Shown here piece by piece: positions 35,820 through 44,739 of a stretch of 64,000 nt of DNA; the first letter of the stretch is position 1, and the number at the start of each line of letters is the position of its first letter. The DNA is from Pseudomonas linyingensis (lineage in GTDB: Bacteria; Pseudomonadota; Gammaproteobacteria; Pseudomonadales; Pseudomonadaceae): NCBI RefSeq assembly GCF_900109175.1, contig NZ_FNZE01000012.1:62001-126000 (forward strand). Reading direction: 5' to 3'. The notes under the pieces were generated by a model. That model was not told where the DNA came from, did no database searches, and saw only the letters and a program-made list of their open reading frames with translations. The position numbers and the translations under genes are program-made.

Positions 35820-35850
35820 GACAAGACCCGGGCCTGGCCCGGGTCTTGTC
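35820..35850. terminator. Perfect 15-bp hairpin after the Tim44-like gene
   Basis: GACAAGACCCGGGCC (35820-35834) and GGCCCGGGTCTTGTC (35836-35850) are perfect complements with a single base between; the real loop must open the inner pairs. GTTTC follows. It is 29 bases after the stop and very likely ends transcription. Confidence 0.75.
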
Positions 35851-35937
35851 GTTTCAGGCATTCGCGGGGCGCGCGCCGTTGCGCTATAAAGCACCCCGCT
35901 TTGCCGTTCCCCATTACCCATCAAGAGGGCTGTTGCC

Positions 35938-36342
35938 GTGGAAGAAGTGATCGACCGACTGCACGAGCTGAACGAGCCGGTGCCGGTGCCGCTGGAACTA
36001 CCGGACGAGGACATGCTGGTGGAAATCCAGGAGCAGATCCTCATCCACCTGCCCTTCGAGCTGCGCGAGTACCTGCTCAAGGCCAGCGATGTGGTCTACG
36101 GCCACCTGGAGCCGGTGACCGCCAGCGATCCGCACTCGCACACCTACCTGCCCGACGTCGCCTCCCGCGCCTGGCACGAGGGCCTGCCGCGCTATCTGGT
36201 GCCGCTGTGCGAGGACCGCGGCCGCTACTACGCGGTCGACCCGGAAGGCCAGGTGCTGCTGTGGGACGGCGAGATCGACGAGGACCAGAGCTGGGACTCG
36301 GTCTGGCACTGGATCGACGAGGTCTGGCTGGAAGGCGCCTGA
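35938..36342 (+). CDS. SMI1/KNR4 (SUKH) family protein
   Basis: The 134-residue acidic protein has the SUKH layout: DRLHELNEPVPVPLELPDED, then FELREYLLKASDVVYGHLEP, the central WHEGLPRYLVPLCEDRGRYYAVDPEGQVLLWDGE strand block, and a C-terminal WDSVWHWIDEVW helix. The start is GTG at 35938 with AAGAGGG upstream. SUKH proteins serve as immunity proteins in toxin systems but also occur as stand-alone housekeeping proteins. No toxin gene is adjacent, so the second role fits better here. Confidence 0.85.
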   Translation: MEEVIDRLHELNEPVPVPLELPDEDMLVEIQEQILIHLPFELREYLLKASDVVYGHLEPVTASDPHSHTYLPDVASRAWHEGLPRYLVPLCEDRGRYYAVDPEGQVLLWDGEIDEDQSWDSVWHWIDEVWLEGA

Positions 36343-36536
36343 CGCGCCTCGACCGCGACGCCTTCGGCTGAAGCGACGCCGTTGTGGCGTCGTCCCCAGG
36401 CGAATGTCGCAAAGCCGACAGGCCGCCCCGCCGCTTGGCCAGCAACCGCCCGCCGCATCTGGCTTGCAGGCGGGTCGCCATCTTGGTATCGCTCTTGCAA
36501 CGGCCTCTCCCAGGCCTACAGGAGCGTGCCCGTCCC

Positions 36537-38192
36537 ATGTCGACCCAGACCCTGCCCGACCCCGCCGCAGCCCTCGCCGTGGTGCGCGACTACCACCAGC
36601 GCACCAAGCACCGCTTCGCCGCCTACGCCCACGGCCCGGGCACCCTCGACTGGGACGCGCAGCCGGCGCCGTTCCGCCATTTCGACGGTGCGGCGCAGAT
36701 CGCCCTGCCGCGCCTCGCCGCGCTGGCGCCCGGCAGCGTCCTGTACGCGGCGCTGCAACGGCCGTTCGCCGCGCTGGACGACCCCCTGCCGCCGCTGCCG
36801 GTGGACCTGGCGAGCATCGGCGCCCTGCTGCAGCTGTCGCTCGGCCTCACCGCCTGGAAGAGTTACGGCCCGGACCGCTGGGCGCTGCGCGCCAACCCCT
36901 CCAGCGGCAACCTGCACCCCATCGAGGCCTACCTGCTGCTCGGCGGGATCGACGGCCTGGTCGACGGCCTCTACCACTACCGCCCGGAAAGCCACGCCCT
37001 CGAGCTGCGCGCCAGTCACGCGACCACCGGCGGCGGCCCGCGTCTGGCCGTGCTGCTCACCTCGGTGATGTGGCGCGAGGCCTGGAAGTACGGCGAACGC
37101 GCCTTCCGCTACTGCCAGCTCGATACCGGCCACGCCGCCGGCGCCCTGCGCTACGCCGCTGCCGCGCTGGGCTGGACGTTGGCCGAACAGCCGCAGGTCG
37201 GCAGCGGCAGTCTGGCGCAGCTGGCCGGCATCGACCGCCTGGCCGAGTTCCCCGCCCGCAAGCGCGCCGAGACCGAAGTGGAGGAAGCCGAGATCCTTCT
37301 CGCCGTCGGCCTGACCGGCGCGCCGCCGACGCCGCTGGCCGCCGCCGAACTGCAGGCGCTGGCCGCCAGCGCGCAGTGGCATGGCGTCGCCTCGAGCATC
37401 GACCGCCACCCGCTGTACCACTGGCCGCTGATCGCCGAGGTGGCCGCCGCCAGCCGCGGCGAGGATGGCGCTGTGCCGCCCGCCGCCGTGCTGGCACCGC
37501 CGCGTCCGCGCGCGCCGGGCGAGGCCGCCCAGCCGCTGCAGCCGCTGATCCTCGGACGGCGCAGCGCCCAGCGCTTCGACCATCAGCACCGCATGACGCT
37601 CGCCCAGTTCACCGCCCTGCTCGCCCGCCTGCAGCCCGCCGCCGGCGTGCCCTGGGACGTGTGCGCCGCCACCCCGCGTGCGGCGCTGCTGCTGTTCGTC
37701 AACCGGGTCGAGGGCTTGGTGCCCGGCCTCTACCTGCTGCCGCGCAGCGAGGCGCAGCTGTCCGCCCTGCGTCCGCAGTTGGCCGAGCGCTTCCGCCTGT
37801 GGCCGATCCCCGGCATCGAGTCCCTGCTGCAGCTCGCCGCGCTGGAGCCGCTCGCCCTGGCGCGCATCGCCCGCGCCCTGCACTGCCACCAGGAGCTGGC
37901 GTCCACCGCCTGCTTCGCCGTCGGCATGCTCTGCGAGTTCGACGCCGCCCTGGCCGCCGGTCCCGCCGCCTACCGCGCGCTGCACCGCGAAGCCGGGCTG
38001 ATCGGCCAGGCGCTCTACCTGGAGGCCGAAGTCCACGGCCTGCGCGGTACCGGTATCGGCTGCTTCTTCGACGACCCGGTGCACGAACTGCTCGGCCTCG
38101 CCGGCACGGCCTGGCAGAGCCTCTACCACTTCACCGTCGGCCGGGCGCTGGACGATGCGCGCATCGAAACCGCGCCGGCCTACCCCGACTGA
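36537..38192 (+). CDS. SagB/ThcOx-like double nitroreductase-domain protein
   Basis: The 551-residue protein contains two nitroreductase-fold halves. The first (about residues 85-290) has SYGPDRWALRANPSSGNLHPIEAYLL, the FMN-contacting R-x-N/A-P-S-x-G-x-L/N-H-P motif of SagB-type oxidases, and TSVMWREAWKYGERAFRYCQLDTGHAAG. The second (about 335-540) begins LGRRSAQRFDHQHRMTL and ends GLRGTGIGCFFDDPVHELLG. SagB enzymes oxidise azolines in modified peptides, but no YcaO gene or precursor peptide is nearby, so the substrate is open. ATG 36537 follows AGGAG. A rhodanese-ankyrin gene follows after 20 bases, probably co-transcribed. Confidence 0.83.
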   Translation: MSTQTLPDPAAALAVVRDYHQRTKHRFAAYAHGPGTLDWDAQPAPFRHFDGAAQIALPRLAALAPGSVLYAALQRPFAALDDPLPPLPVDLASIGALLQLSLGLTAWKSYGPDRWALRANPSSGNLHPIEAYLLLGGIDGLVDGLYHYRPESHALELRASHATTGGGPRLAVLLTSVMWREAWKYGERAFRYCQLDTGHAAGALRYAAAALGWTLAEQPQVGSGSLAQLAGIDRLAEFPARKRAETEVEEAEILLAVGLTGAPPTPLAAAELQALAASAQWHGVASSIDRHPLYHWPLIAEVAAASRGEDGAVPPAAVLAPPRPRAPGEAAQPLQPLILGRRSAQRFDHQHRMTLAQFTALLARLQPAAGVPWDVCAATPRAALLLFVNRVEGLVPGLYLLPRSEAQLSALRPQLAERFRLWPIPGIESLLQLAALEPLALARIARALHCHQELASTACFAVGMLCEFDAALAAGPAAYRALHREAGLIGQALYLEAEVHGLRGTGIGCFFDDPVHELLGLAGTAWQSLYHFTVGRALDDARIETAPAYPD

Positions 38193-38212
38193 CCCCTCTG
38201 CGGAGATTTCCC

Positions 38213-39007
38213 ATGACCACAGCCGAACGCGTGCCCTTCCAATGCCTCGCTGCCGACGCAGCCGCGGCGCTGATCCGCGCCGAGCCGGACCTCAAGCTGT
38301 TCGACGTGCGCGACCTGCAGAGCTACCAGCAGGAGCACCTCGACGGTGCCATGCACCTCAGCGAGGACCGCGTGCCGCTGTGGGTCGGCCGCCTGCCCAG
38401 GGAGGCGCCGCTGCTGGTCTACTGCTACCACGGCAACGCCAGCAAGACCTTCGCGCAGATGTTCAGCGACTTCCGCTTCGCCCGCGTGTACAGCGTCGAC
38501 GGCGGCTTCCGGCCGCTGGCCAACGCCCTGGCCGCGCCCGCGGGGGAAGAGGCACCGAGCGATGCGCTCAGCTCCGCACTGAGCGCCTTTCTCGCCGACT
38601 GGGAATACCCGGCCGGCGACCTCGACGCCGGTGGCCCCCACGGACTGACCCTGCTGATGCGCGCCGCCCTGCAGGGCGAGCGCGAGATCGTCCAGGAACT
38701 GCTGGCCCTCGGCGTCGACCTGCACGCGCGCAACGACGACGGCAACACCGCCCTGTGGCTGGCCTGCGTGTCGCGCGACGCCGGCCTGGTGCAGGACCTG
38801 ATCGAAGCCGGTAGCGAGCTGGACAACCGCAACGACGCCGGCGCCACCGCGCTGATGTACACCGCCTCCAGCGACCGCCCGCAACTGCTCGAACTGCTGC
38901 TCGCCGCCGGCGCCGACCCGCAGCTGCGCAACTTCGACGACCTGCGCGCGGTGGAACTGGCCGCCTCCAGGGCCTGCCTGAAGCTGCTGCGCCATACGGC
39001 GGAGTGA
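38213..39007 (+). CDS. Rhodanese domain fused to ankyrin repeats
   Basis: The 264-residue protein has an N-terminal rhodanese domain (residues about 7-115) with LFDVRDLQSYQQEHLDGAMH and active-site loop CYHGNASKTF, whose Cys71 is the sulfur-accepting residue. The C-terminal half (about 140-262) has three to four ankyrin repeats (LTLLMRAALQGEREIVQELL, NTALWLACVSRDAGLVQDLI, ATALMYTASSDRPQLLELLL). This resembles, from memory, the RhdN protein near nif genes of Azotobacter, but no nif gene is present here. It lies 20 bases after the SagB-like gene, so a shared sulfur or redox chemistry is a fair inference. Confidence 0.85.
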   Translation: MTTAERVPFQCLAADAAAALIRAEPDLKLFDVRDLQSYQQEHLDGAMHLSEDRVPLWVGRLPREAPLLVYCYHGNASKTFAQMFSDFRFARVYSVDGGFRPLANALAAPAGEEAPSDALSSALSAFLADWEYPAGDLDAGGPHGLTLLMRAALQGEREIVQELLALGVDLHARNDDGNTALWLACVSRDAGLVQDLIEAGSELDNRNDAGATALMYTASSDRPQLLELLLAAGADPQLRNFDDLRAVELAASRACLKLLRHTAE

Positions 39008-39181
39008 GGCCGCGCTGAGCGAGGTCCCGAATGGCCACAAGGACGGCCGCGCCAGGCGTTTCGCCGTCTACGAGCTCAGCCCGCGGACCTGCCGCCGGGC
39101 TCGGTCCGCCGCTCGCCGTTCGGCATCCGCGCAGGACGAGAGGCCACTGCGCGAGCCGCTGGCGAGCACTGACCGGAAAAT

Positions 39182-39197
39182 GTGACCATGCGGTCAC
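39182..39197. promoter_or_regulatory. Dyad upstream of the DUF3422 gene
   Basis: GTGACC-ATGC-GGTCAC is a perfect 6-bp inverted repeat 48 bases before the ATG of the DUF3422 gene. It may be an operator. The other 220 bases between 39008 and 39245 contain nothing else I can assign. Confidence 0.35.
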
Positions 39198-39245
39198 GCG
39201 TCTGCGTCATTCTGAGCATCTCTCCCTTTATGGTCCGCCGCCCCC

Positions 39246-40475
39246 ATGCACCCTTTGCGCACAACCCTGCACAACGAACTGCACTCGCGCCCGTCGATCT
39301 ATTTCCGCGAGCCATCCCATGTCTATCACCTGGCTTTCGTCGATGCCGAGCAGGCCTGTGACGAACTGATCGGGCAGCTTGGCCAGTTGGCCAGCGACGT
39401 GCTGCCGGGCAACGGCATGCAGGGCCTGCTGCGCCTGGACGCCGCCACCCTGAAGTGGGAGCGCCACAGCGAGTTCTTCACCCTCACCCTGGTGCTGCCA
39501 CGCCCCGCGCAGGGCGCGCCCTGGCCGCCGCTGCCCGAACCGTGGGCCGGGCTGATCGAGGCGCACCGGCCGCTGCTGATCAGCGCCGTTCAGGTGCTGG
39601 TGGAAGCCGAGCGGGACTGGGCGGGCGCGGCCACTGCCTATGGTTTCAAGGATCCCGCCGGCTCCCATCTGGGCGATGGTGACGCCACCGCCTGGTCGGA
39701 CTTTCGCCTCGACGACAACGGCGTCAACCGCATCCTGCTGGTCAATCGCCGGCTCAATGCCTACCGCCTGGGGCGCATAATCCGGCGCCTGCTGGAGATC
39801 GAGACCTACCGCATGATGGCCTCGCTGACCCTGCCGGTGGCGCAGGAGGTCAGCCTGCAACTGAAGGACTACGACCGCGAACTGGCCAGCCTGTCCGACC
39901 GCAATGCCGAGGGCAGCGACAGCGCCAAGGTGCTCTCCGCCGCCATCGCCCAGCTGTCCGCGCGCATCGTCAGTTGCTCCGTGCGCACCCGCCAGCGCTT
40001 CGGCGCCACCGCCGCCTATGCGCAGATCGTTTTCGAGCGCATCGCCGAGCTGCGCGAAGGCCATGTCGACGACTGCCAGCGTCTCGGCGTGTTCATCGAG
40101 CGACGCTTCCGCCCCACCGTGCGCTATTGCGCGGCCACCGACCAGCGCCTGGAGCGCCTCGGCCAGAGCGTGGCCAACCTCGGTGACCTGCTGCAGGCAC
40201 GGGTACAGGTGGAAGTGGAGGAGCAGAACTCGGCCATCCTGCACAGCCTGAACGCCCGCGCCGATACGCAGATCCGCATCCAGAAGGCGGTCGAGGGCCT
40301 GTCGATCATCGCCATCAGCTACTACCTGCTGAGCCTGTTCAAGCTGCTGTATCAGGGGCTGCACGGACTCGGTCTGGACATCTCGGTACGCAGCGCGATG
40401 CTCGGCATGGGCCCGCTGGCCTTGCTGATCCTGCTCGGCATCATGCGGCGCATCCGCCAGGCCAGGCAGCACTGA
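39246..40475 (+). CDS. DUF3422 family membrane-anchored protein
   Basis: The 409-residue protein starts MHPLRTTLHNELHSRPSIYF, the conserved opening of DUF3422 (a family whose N-terminus reads L-x-N-E-x-H-A/S-R-P). A central helical region (about residues 170-340) holds LVNRRLNAYRLGRIIRRLLEIETYRMMAS and a coiled coil. Two C-terminal hydrophobic segments (IIAISYYLLSLFKLLYQGL and AMLGMGPLALLILLGIM) anchor it in the membrane. The function of the family is not known. It is flanked by a minus-strand exporter gene 44 bases downstream. Confidence 0.88.
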   Translation: MHPLRTTLHNELHSRPSIYFREPSHVYHLAFVDAEQACDELIGQLGQLASDVLPGNGMQGLLRLDAATLKWERHSEFFTLTLVLPRPAQGAPWPPLPEPWAGLIEAHRPLLISAVQVLVEAERDWAGAATAYGFKDPAGSHLGDGDATAWSDFRLDDNGVNRILLVNRRLNAYRLGRIIRRLLEIETYRMMASLTLPVAQEVSLQLKDYDRELASLSDRNAEGSDSAKVLSAAIAQLSARIVSCSVRTRQRFGATAAYAQIVFERIAELREGHVDDCQRLGVFIERRFRPTVRYCAATDQRLERLGQSVANLGDLLQARVQVEVEEQNSAILHSLNARADTQIRIQKAVEGLSIIAISYYLLSLFKLLYQGLHGLGLDISVRSAMLGMGPLALLILLGIMRRIRQARQH

Positions 40476-40519
40476 GAAAGTTTCTGCCCCTCGTCACAAG
40501 GCCGGGCGCGGTCAGCGCC

Positions 40520-41470
40520 CTACCCCGCGCCGCCGGCCATCTCGCCGTGCGGCACGGCATGCCGCCTGACCGCCCAGGTCACTCCGCCGATCAGCAGGCC
40601 GATGGCCAGGGTTTCCAGCAGGGTCGGCAGGCGCTGCAGGTAGAGGAAGCCGTAGAGCAGGGAGAACAGGGTCTCGAAGACGATCAGCTGCCCGGTCAGG
40701 GTCAGCGGCAGGCGCCGCGAGGCGGCGTTCCACAGTAGGTTGGCGAGCCAGGAGCCGAGCACCGCGGAGCTCAGGCTGAGCAGCCAGAAGGCCGTCCAGC
40801 GCTGCTCGCTGGCCTCGACCCGCAGGCTGTCGGGCAGCAGCAGGGCGGCGCCCAGCCACAGCAGCGCGGCGAGCAGGCCGGTGACGATGCCCCACAGCGT
40901 CGACCACTCGCCGCTGTCGAAGCGGCTCTGCTTGAGGCAGCGGGCATTGGCGGCGGCGAACCAGGTCCAGCAGCCCAGCGCGGCGAAGGCGCAGGCGATG
41001 CCGAGCAGGCGCTCGCCGAGCGGGCGCTGCGGCGCGGGGTCGAACAGTAGGGTTTCCAGGTTGATGCAGGCGATACCGACCACCACCAGCAGCAGCGGCA
41101 CGGCCAGGCGCCTGAGCGGCACGGCGCCGGCGTCGCGGCGGCCGAGCAGGGTGACGGTCACCGGCACCACGCCGACAATCAGCGCCGCGCTGGCCACCCC
41201 GGCGAGCTGGATGGCGCTGGCCAGCAGCAGGTAGTAGACGATGTTGCCGGTGAGGGCGAGCTGCACCAGCTTGAGCGTGTCGTCGATGGTCAGCCGGCGC
41301 AGCAGGCGCGGCGCCACCGGCAGGGCGATCAGCAGGGAGACCAGGCCGTACAGGCTGTAGCGCGCGCAGCTGAGCAGCAGCGGGCTGAATTCCGGCAGCA
41401 GGCTGGGGGCCAGGATGACCAGCCCCCAGGTCGCGCCCGCCATGCCTCCGTAGACTACACCGCGTTTCAT
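40520..41470 (-). CDS. DMT superfamily (EamA-type) transporter
   Basis: The 316-residue protein has about ten membrane helices in two EamA repeats, beginning MKRGVVYGGMAGATWGLVIL and with a second-repeat hallmark SAVLGSWLANLLWNAASRRLPLTLTGQLIVFETLFSLLYGF. I start it at ATG 41470 because the longer frame adds a non-hydrophobic tail without a ribosome site. The drug/metabolite transporter superfamily mostly exports small metabolites. It is divergent from the LysR gene at 41616, with a perfect LysR-type dyad between them, so it is the likely regulated gene. Confidence 0.88.
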   Translation of the reverse strand: MKRGVVYGGMAGATWGLVILAPSLLPEFSPLLLSCARYSLYGLVSLLIALPVAPRLLRRLTIDDTLKLVQLALTGNIVYYLLLASAIQLAGVASAALIVGVVPVTVTLLGRRDAGAVPLRRLAVPLLLVVVGIACINLETLLFDPAPQRPLGERLLGIACAFAALGCWTWFAAANARCLKQSRFDSGEWSTLWGIVTGLLAALLWLGAALLLPDSLRVEASEQRWTAFWLLSLSSAVLGSWLANLLWNAASRRLPLTLTGQLIVFETLFSLLYGFLYLQRLPTLLETLAIGLLIGGVTWAVRRHAVPHGEMAGGAG

Positions 41471-41548
41471 TCCAGCCACCCCCAGTTGTCGAGGCGGCCA
41501 AGAATAGGCAGCGGGACGGCACTCCACAAAAGATAAATCGGCACAGGT

Positions 41549-41567
41549 CCATTCCTGTCTGGAATGG
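41549..41567. promoter_or_regulatory. LysR-type operator between the DMT exporter and its LysR gene
   Basis: CCATTCC-TGTCT-GGAATGG is a perfect 7-bp inverted repeat with T-N11-A spacing, the standard LysR-type recognition site. It is 79 bases upstream of the exporter start and 49 before the regulator start. Confidence 0.75.
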
Positions 41568-41615
41568 CTTTGGCGATCATCGGGGCTCCCCCTGTCCCCA
41601 TCCCCGGAGGTCCCC

Positions 41616-42515
41616 GTGAGCCGCTACGCCCGCCATCTGCCACCGCTGGAAACCCTGATCGCCTTCGAGGCGGTGGGCCGCAACGGCAGCTTCACCCGCG
41701 CCGCCACTGAGCTGTACTTGACCCAGAGCGCGGTGAGCAAGCAGATCCGCGCCCTCGAGGACAGCCTCGGCGTCGCCCTGTTCGAGCGCCAGGCCCGCGG
41801 CATCCGCCTGACCGCGGCGGGCGCGGCCTTCTACGCCGAGGTCGGTGTCGCCCTGGAGCGGCTGCAGGGCGCCGCGACGCGCATCCGCGCCGCCCACCAG
41901 AGCAACAGCGTCAGCGTGCTGTGCACCCACGCGGTGGCGCAGTTCTGGCTGTTCCCCCACCTGCTCAGCTTCAACCGCGCGCACCCGGCGATCACCGTGA
42001 ACCTGCACGCCAGCAACGAGATCGACGAATCCCGGGTGGCCGACCACGACTTCGGCATTCTCTACGGCGCGGGGCGCTGGTCGTCGTTGAGTGCCGAGCT
42101 GCTGTTCCCCGAGATCGTCTATCCGCTGGCCAGCGCCCGCCTGCAGACCGCGCCGGTCGGCACGCCCGCGGAGGTGGCGGCGCTGCCGCTGATCGAGCTC
42201 GACGCCTCGGCGTGGAACTGCATCGACTGGCGCGACTGGTTCCGCCACTTTGGCCTCGAGCACATTCCGGCCGAGGACGCGCCGACCTTCAACCAGGTGA
42301 CCCTGGCCTTCAAGGCCATCGAGCAGGGCCTGGGCGTCGGCCTCGGCTGGGAGTTCATGGCCCGCGACGGCATCGCGCGCGGCGAGCTGAAGCGGGTCGG
42401 CGCCTTCGCGTTCGTCACCGGCAACGCCGACTACCTGGTCCACCCGCGGCACAAGCCGCTGTCGGCGGCGGCGGCGACCTTTCGCGACTGGCTGCTGGGC
42501 CAGACGCCGGCCTGA
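41616..42515 (+). CDS. LysR-family regulator (GcvA-like group)
   Basis: The 299-residue protein has the N-terminal helix-turn-helix PPLETLIAFEAVGRNGSFTRAATELYLTQSAVSKQIRALE, the GcvA/AmpR-group consensus, and a substrate-binding domain with AFKAIEQGLGVGLGWEFMARD. The start is GTG at 41616 with GGAGG six bases upstream. It is divergent from the EamA exporter gene and probably controls it through the dyad between them. A second exporter gene follows 99 bases downstream on the same strand and could also be a target. Confidence 0.9.
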   Translation: MSRYARHLPPLETLIAFEAVGRNGSFTRAATELYLTQSAVSKQIRALEDSLGVALFERQARGIRLTAAGAAFYAEVGVALERLQGAATRIRAAHQSNSVSVLCTHAVAQFWLFPHLLSFNRAHPAITVNLHASNEIDESRVADHDFGILYGAGRWSSLSAELLFPEIVYPLASARLQTAPVGTPAEVAALPLIELDASAWNCIDWRDWFRHFGLEHIPAEDAPTFNQVTLAFKAIEQGLGVGLGWEFMARDGIARGELKRVGAFAFVTGNADYLVHPRHKPLSAAAATFRDWLLGQTPA

Positions 42516-42614
42516 TCGGCGCGCTGACCCCGACGGCGCAAGGGCGCCTGTCTCGACGCTGGCCGCCGCTGCGGCCTATGATCCGCGCCCGTTCCGTCGC
42601 CAAGCGCACTATCC

Positions 42615-43487
42615 ATGCCCTACCTGTTGATCGTCACCCTGCTCTGGGCCTTCTCCTTCAGCCTGATCGGCGAATACCTGGCCGGCCAGGTGGACAGCGA
42701 CTTCGCCGTGCTGGCGCGGGTACTGGTCGCCGCCCTGGTGTTCCTGCCGTTCACCGTCTGGCGCGGCCTGCCGGTGCGGCTGCTGGCCGGCTTCTGGCTG
42801 GCCGGGGCGCTGCAGTTCGGCATCACCTACCTGTGCCTGTACCGCAGCTTCACCGTGCTGACGGTGCCCGAGGTGCTGTTGTTCACCGTGCTCACGCCGA
42901 TCTACGTGACCCTGCTCGACGACGCTCTGGCGCGGCGCTTCAACCCCTGGGCGCTGTTCGCCGCCGTGGTGGCGGTGGGCGGCGGGGCGATCATCCGCTT
43001 CAAGCCGCTGGAGGGCGACTACCTGCTCGGCTTCCTGCTGCTGCAGGTCGCCAACGCCACCTTCGCCGCCGGCCAGGTGCTGTGCCGCCAGCTGCTGGCG
43101 CGCTATCCGGTAGAGCAGCCGCTGCATCGCTACTTCGGCCACTTCTTCCTCGGCGCACTGGTGCTGGCGCTGCCCTCGTTCCTGCTGTTCGGCAACCCGG
43201 CCAAGCTGCCGCACACCGCCGTGCAGTGGGGCGTGCTGCTGTGGATGGGCCTGTTCGCCACCGCGCTGGGCATGTTCTGGTGGGTCAAGGGCAGCACGCG
43301 GGTGAACGCCGGCACCCTGGCGGTGCTCAACGAGCTGCACGTGCCGGCCGGCCTGCTGGTCAATCTGCTGATCTGGAACCGCGACGCCGACCTGCCACGC
43401 CTGGCCGCCGGCGGCGCGGTGATCCTCGCCTCGCTGTGGTTGTGCCGGCTGGGACGGCGGCGCTGGAGCGCTCCCAGTCCGGCCTAG
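42615..43487 (+). CDS. EamA-family carboxylate/amino-acid/amine exporter
   Basis: The 290-residue protein has ten hydrophobic segments in two EamA repeats, starting MPYLLIVTLLWAFSFSLIGEYL and including PEVLLFTVLTPIYVTLLDDAL and the second-repeat TALGMFWWVKGSTRVNAGTLAVLNELHVPAGLLVNL. The pattern matches the carboxylate/amino acid/amine transporter subgroup, but the substrate is not readable. Its stop codon (TAG 43485-43487) touches the stop of the convergent FUSC gene with no base between. Confidence 0.88.
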   Translation: MPYLLIVTLLWAFSFSLIGEYLAGQVDSDFAVLARVLVAALVFLPFTVWRGLPVRLLAGFWLAGALQFGITYLCLYRSFTVLTVPEVLLFTVLTPIYVTLLDDALARRFNPWALFAAVVAVGGGAIIRFKPLEGDYLLGFLLLQVANATFAAGQVLCRQLLARYPVEQPLHRYFGHFFLGALVLALPSFLLFGNPAKLPHTAVQWGVLLWMGLFATALGMFWWVKGSTRVNAGTLAVLNELHVPAGLLVNLLIWNRDADLPRLAAGGAVILASLWLCRLGRRRWSAPSPA

Positions 43488-44576
43488 CTAGCCGCCGAAG
43501 CGCGCCGGCACCAGCCGGCGCAGCTGCCGGCCCACCACGGCGCGAAAGCGTGCGTTGTGGATGCACACGCCGCCGGCCAGGCCGACCAGGCAGCCCAGCA
43601 CGGTATCGAAGAAGCGCGCCTCGATCAGCGCGGCGACCGGCCCCTGGCCGAGGGTGGCGGCCTCGGCGAGGAGGATGGTCATCGGTGTGATGAAGATCAC
43701 CGCGAAACCGTAGTGGCGCACCACCGCGGTCTCCACCACGAAGGCCAGCAGCATCATCGTCAGGGTGATGCTCCAGGGCTCGAGCGGCAGCAGGAGCAGC
43801 CCCCAGGCGACCAGCAGGCCGATGGCGGTGCCGAGCAGACGGTGCAGCTGCTTGTTCCATACCGCCTGCAGCGAGGCGCCCTGGATCACCGCCAGGCAGC
43901 TGACCGGTACCCAGTAGGCCTTCTCCAGCTGCAGGAGCTGGGCGATGGCCAGTGACAGGCCGACGAACAGGCCGATCACCACCGAGTCGAACACCACGAA
44001 GTCGAAGGTCGGCACCGGCAGCGGCGGTGCCGGATCGGGCTCGCGAGAGCGCAGGATGTAGGCGCTGTAGAAGAAGGCGATCAGGCAGGCCAGCAGCGCC
44101 CCCAAAGCCACCAGGCCGACCATCAGCGGCACCTGTTGCCATTCCAGCGGAGTGTAGGCGCCGAGCGACGCGGCCATGACGAAGAACAGGCTGCCGGGCA
44201 CGCCCAAGCCGTAGAAGCGGCAGGCCATGCTCACCAGGATGGTGACGAACACCAGTGCCGGCATCTTCAGCAGCGGCACGAAGTGGCTCAGCAGCCCCAG
44301 CGCATAGCAGGCGATCATCGCGAAGGCCGCTGCCATCACCGTCAGCATGCGGTGGTACAGCGGCGTGCGCGGCGTGTAGAGGAACACCAGGCCGCCCAGC
44401 GCGGCCACCAGGCCGTAGTCCATGCGGCCGAGCAGCGTGCCGATCAGCAGCGGCAGGCCACTGGCCAGCGCCGCGGCGAAGGGCTTCTGCCAGGGCCGGT
44501 CGCTGGGGTTGACGGTCACCAGCTGGCGCCACTGCGCCTGCAGCAGTCTTTGCAGTTCAGTCCATTTGCCGTGCAT
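43488..44576 (-). CDS. FUSC-family membrane protein (aromatic acid/fusaric-acid resistance type)
   Basis: The 362-residue integral membrane protein has two blocks of about five to six helices. The FUSC-type motif stretch includes YWVPVSCLAVIQGASLQAVWNKQLHRLLGTAIGLLVAW near residue 215-250, followed by FAVIFITPMTILLAEAATLG and RFFDTVLGCLVGLAGG. Related proteins (YccS, AaeB) export aromatic carboxylates or fusaric acid. It lacks the large cytosolic domain of AaeB and has no adaptor gene nearby, so its substrate is unknown. The ATG lies at 44576. Confidence 0.85.
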   Translation of the reverse strand: MHGKWTELQRLLQAQWRQLVTVNPSDRPWQKPFAAALASGLPLLIGTLLGRMDYGLVAALGGLVFLYTPRTPLYHRMLTVMAAAFAMIACYALGLLSHFVPLLKMPALVFVTILVSMACRFYGLGVPGSLFFVMAASLGAYTPLEWQQVPLMVGLVALGALLACLIAFFYSAYILRSREPDPAPPLPVPTFDFVVFDSVVIGLFVGLSLAIAQLLQLEKAYWVPVSCLAVIQGASLQAVWNKQLHRLLGTAIGLLVAWGLLLLPLEPWSITLTMMLLAFVVETAVVRHYGFAVIFITPMTILLAEAATLGQGPVAALIEARFFDTVLGCLVGLAGGVCIHNARFRAVVGRQLRRLVPARFGG

Positions 44577-44739
44577 CGCGCCTCCCCGTCCGCTGCCGCG
44601 CTATCCGCCCTGCCATCCTAAGCTCCGGCCAGCGCCGCGTCGCGGCAAATGCACGACGGCTCTCTGAATACGGCGGGTGGCACCCCGGCAGCGCGCCCTG
44701 GGCGCGGCACTCGACTGACGGAATGCAGCGGGCAGGTCG

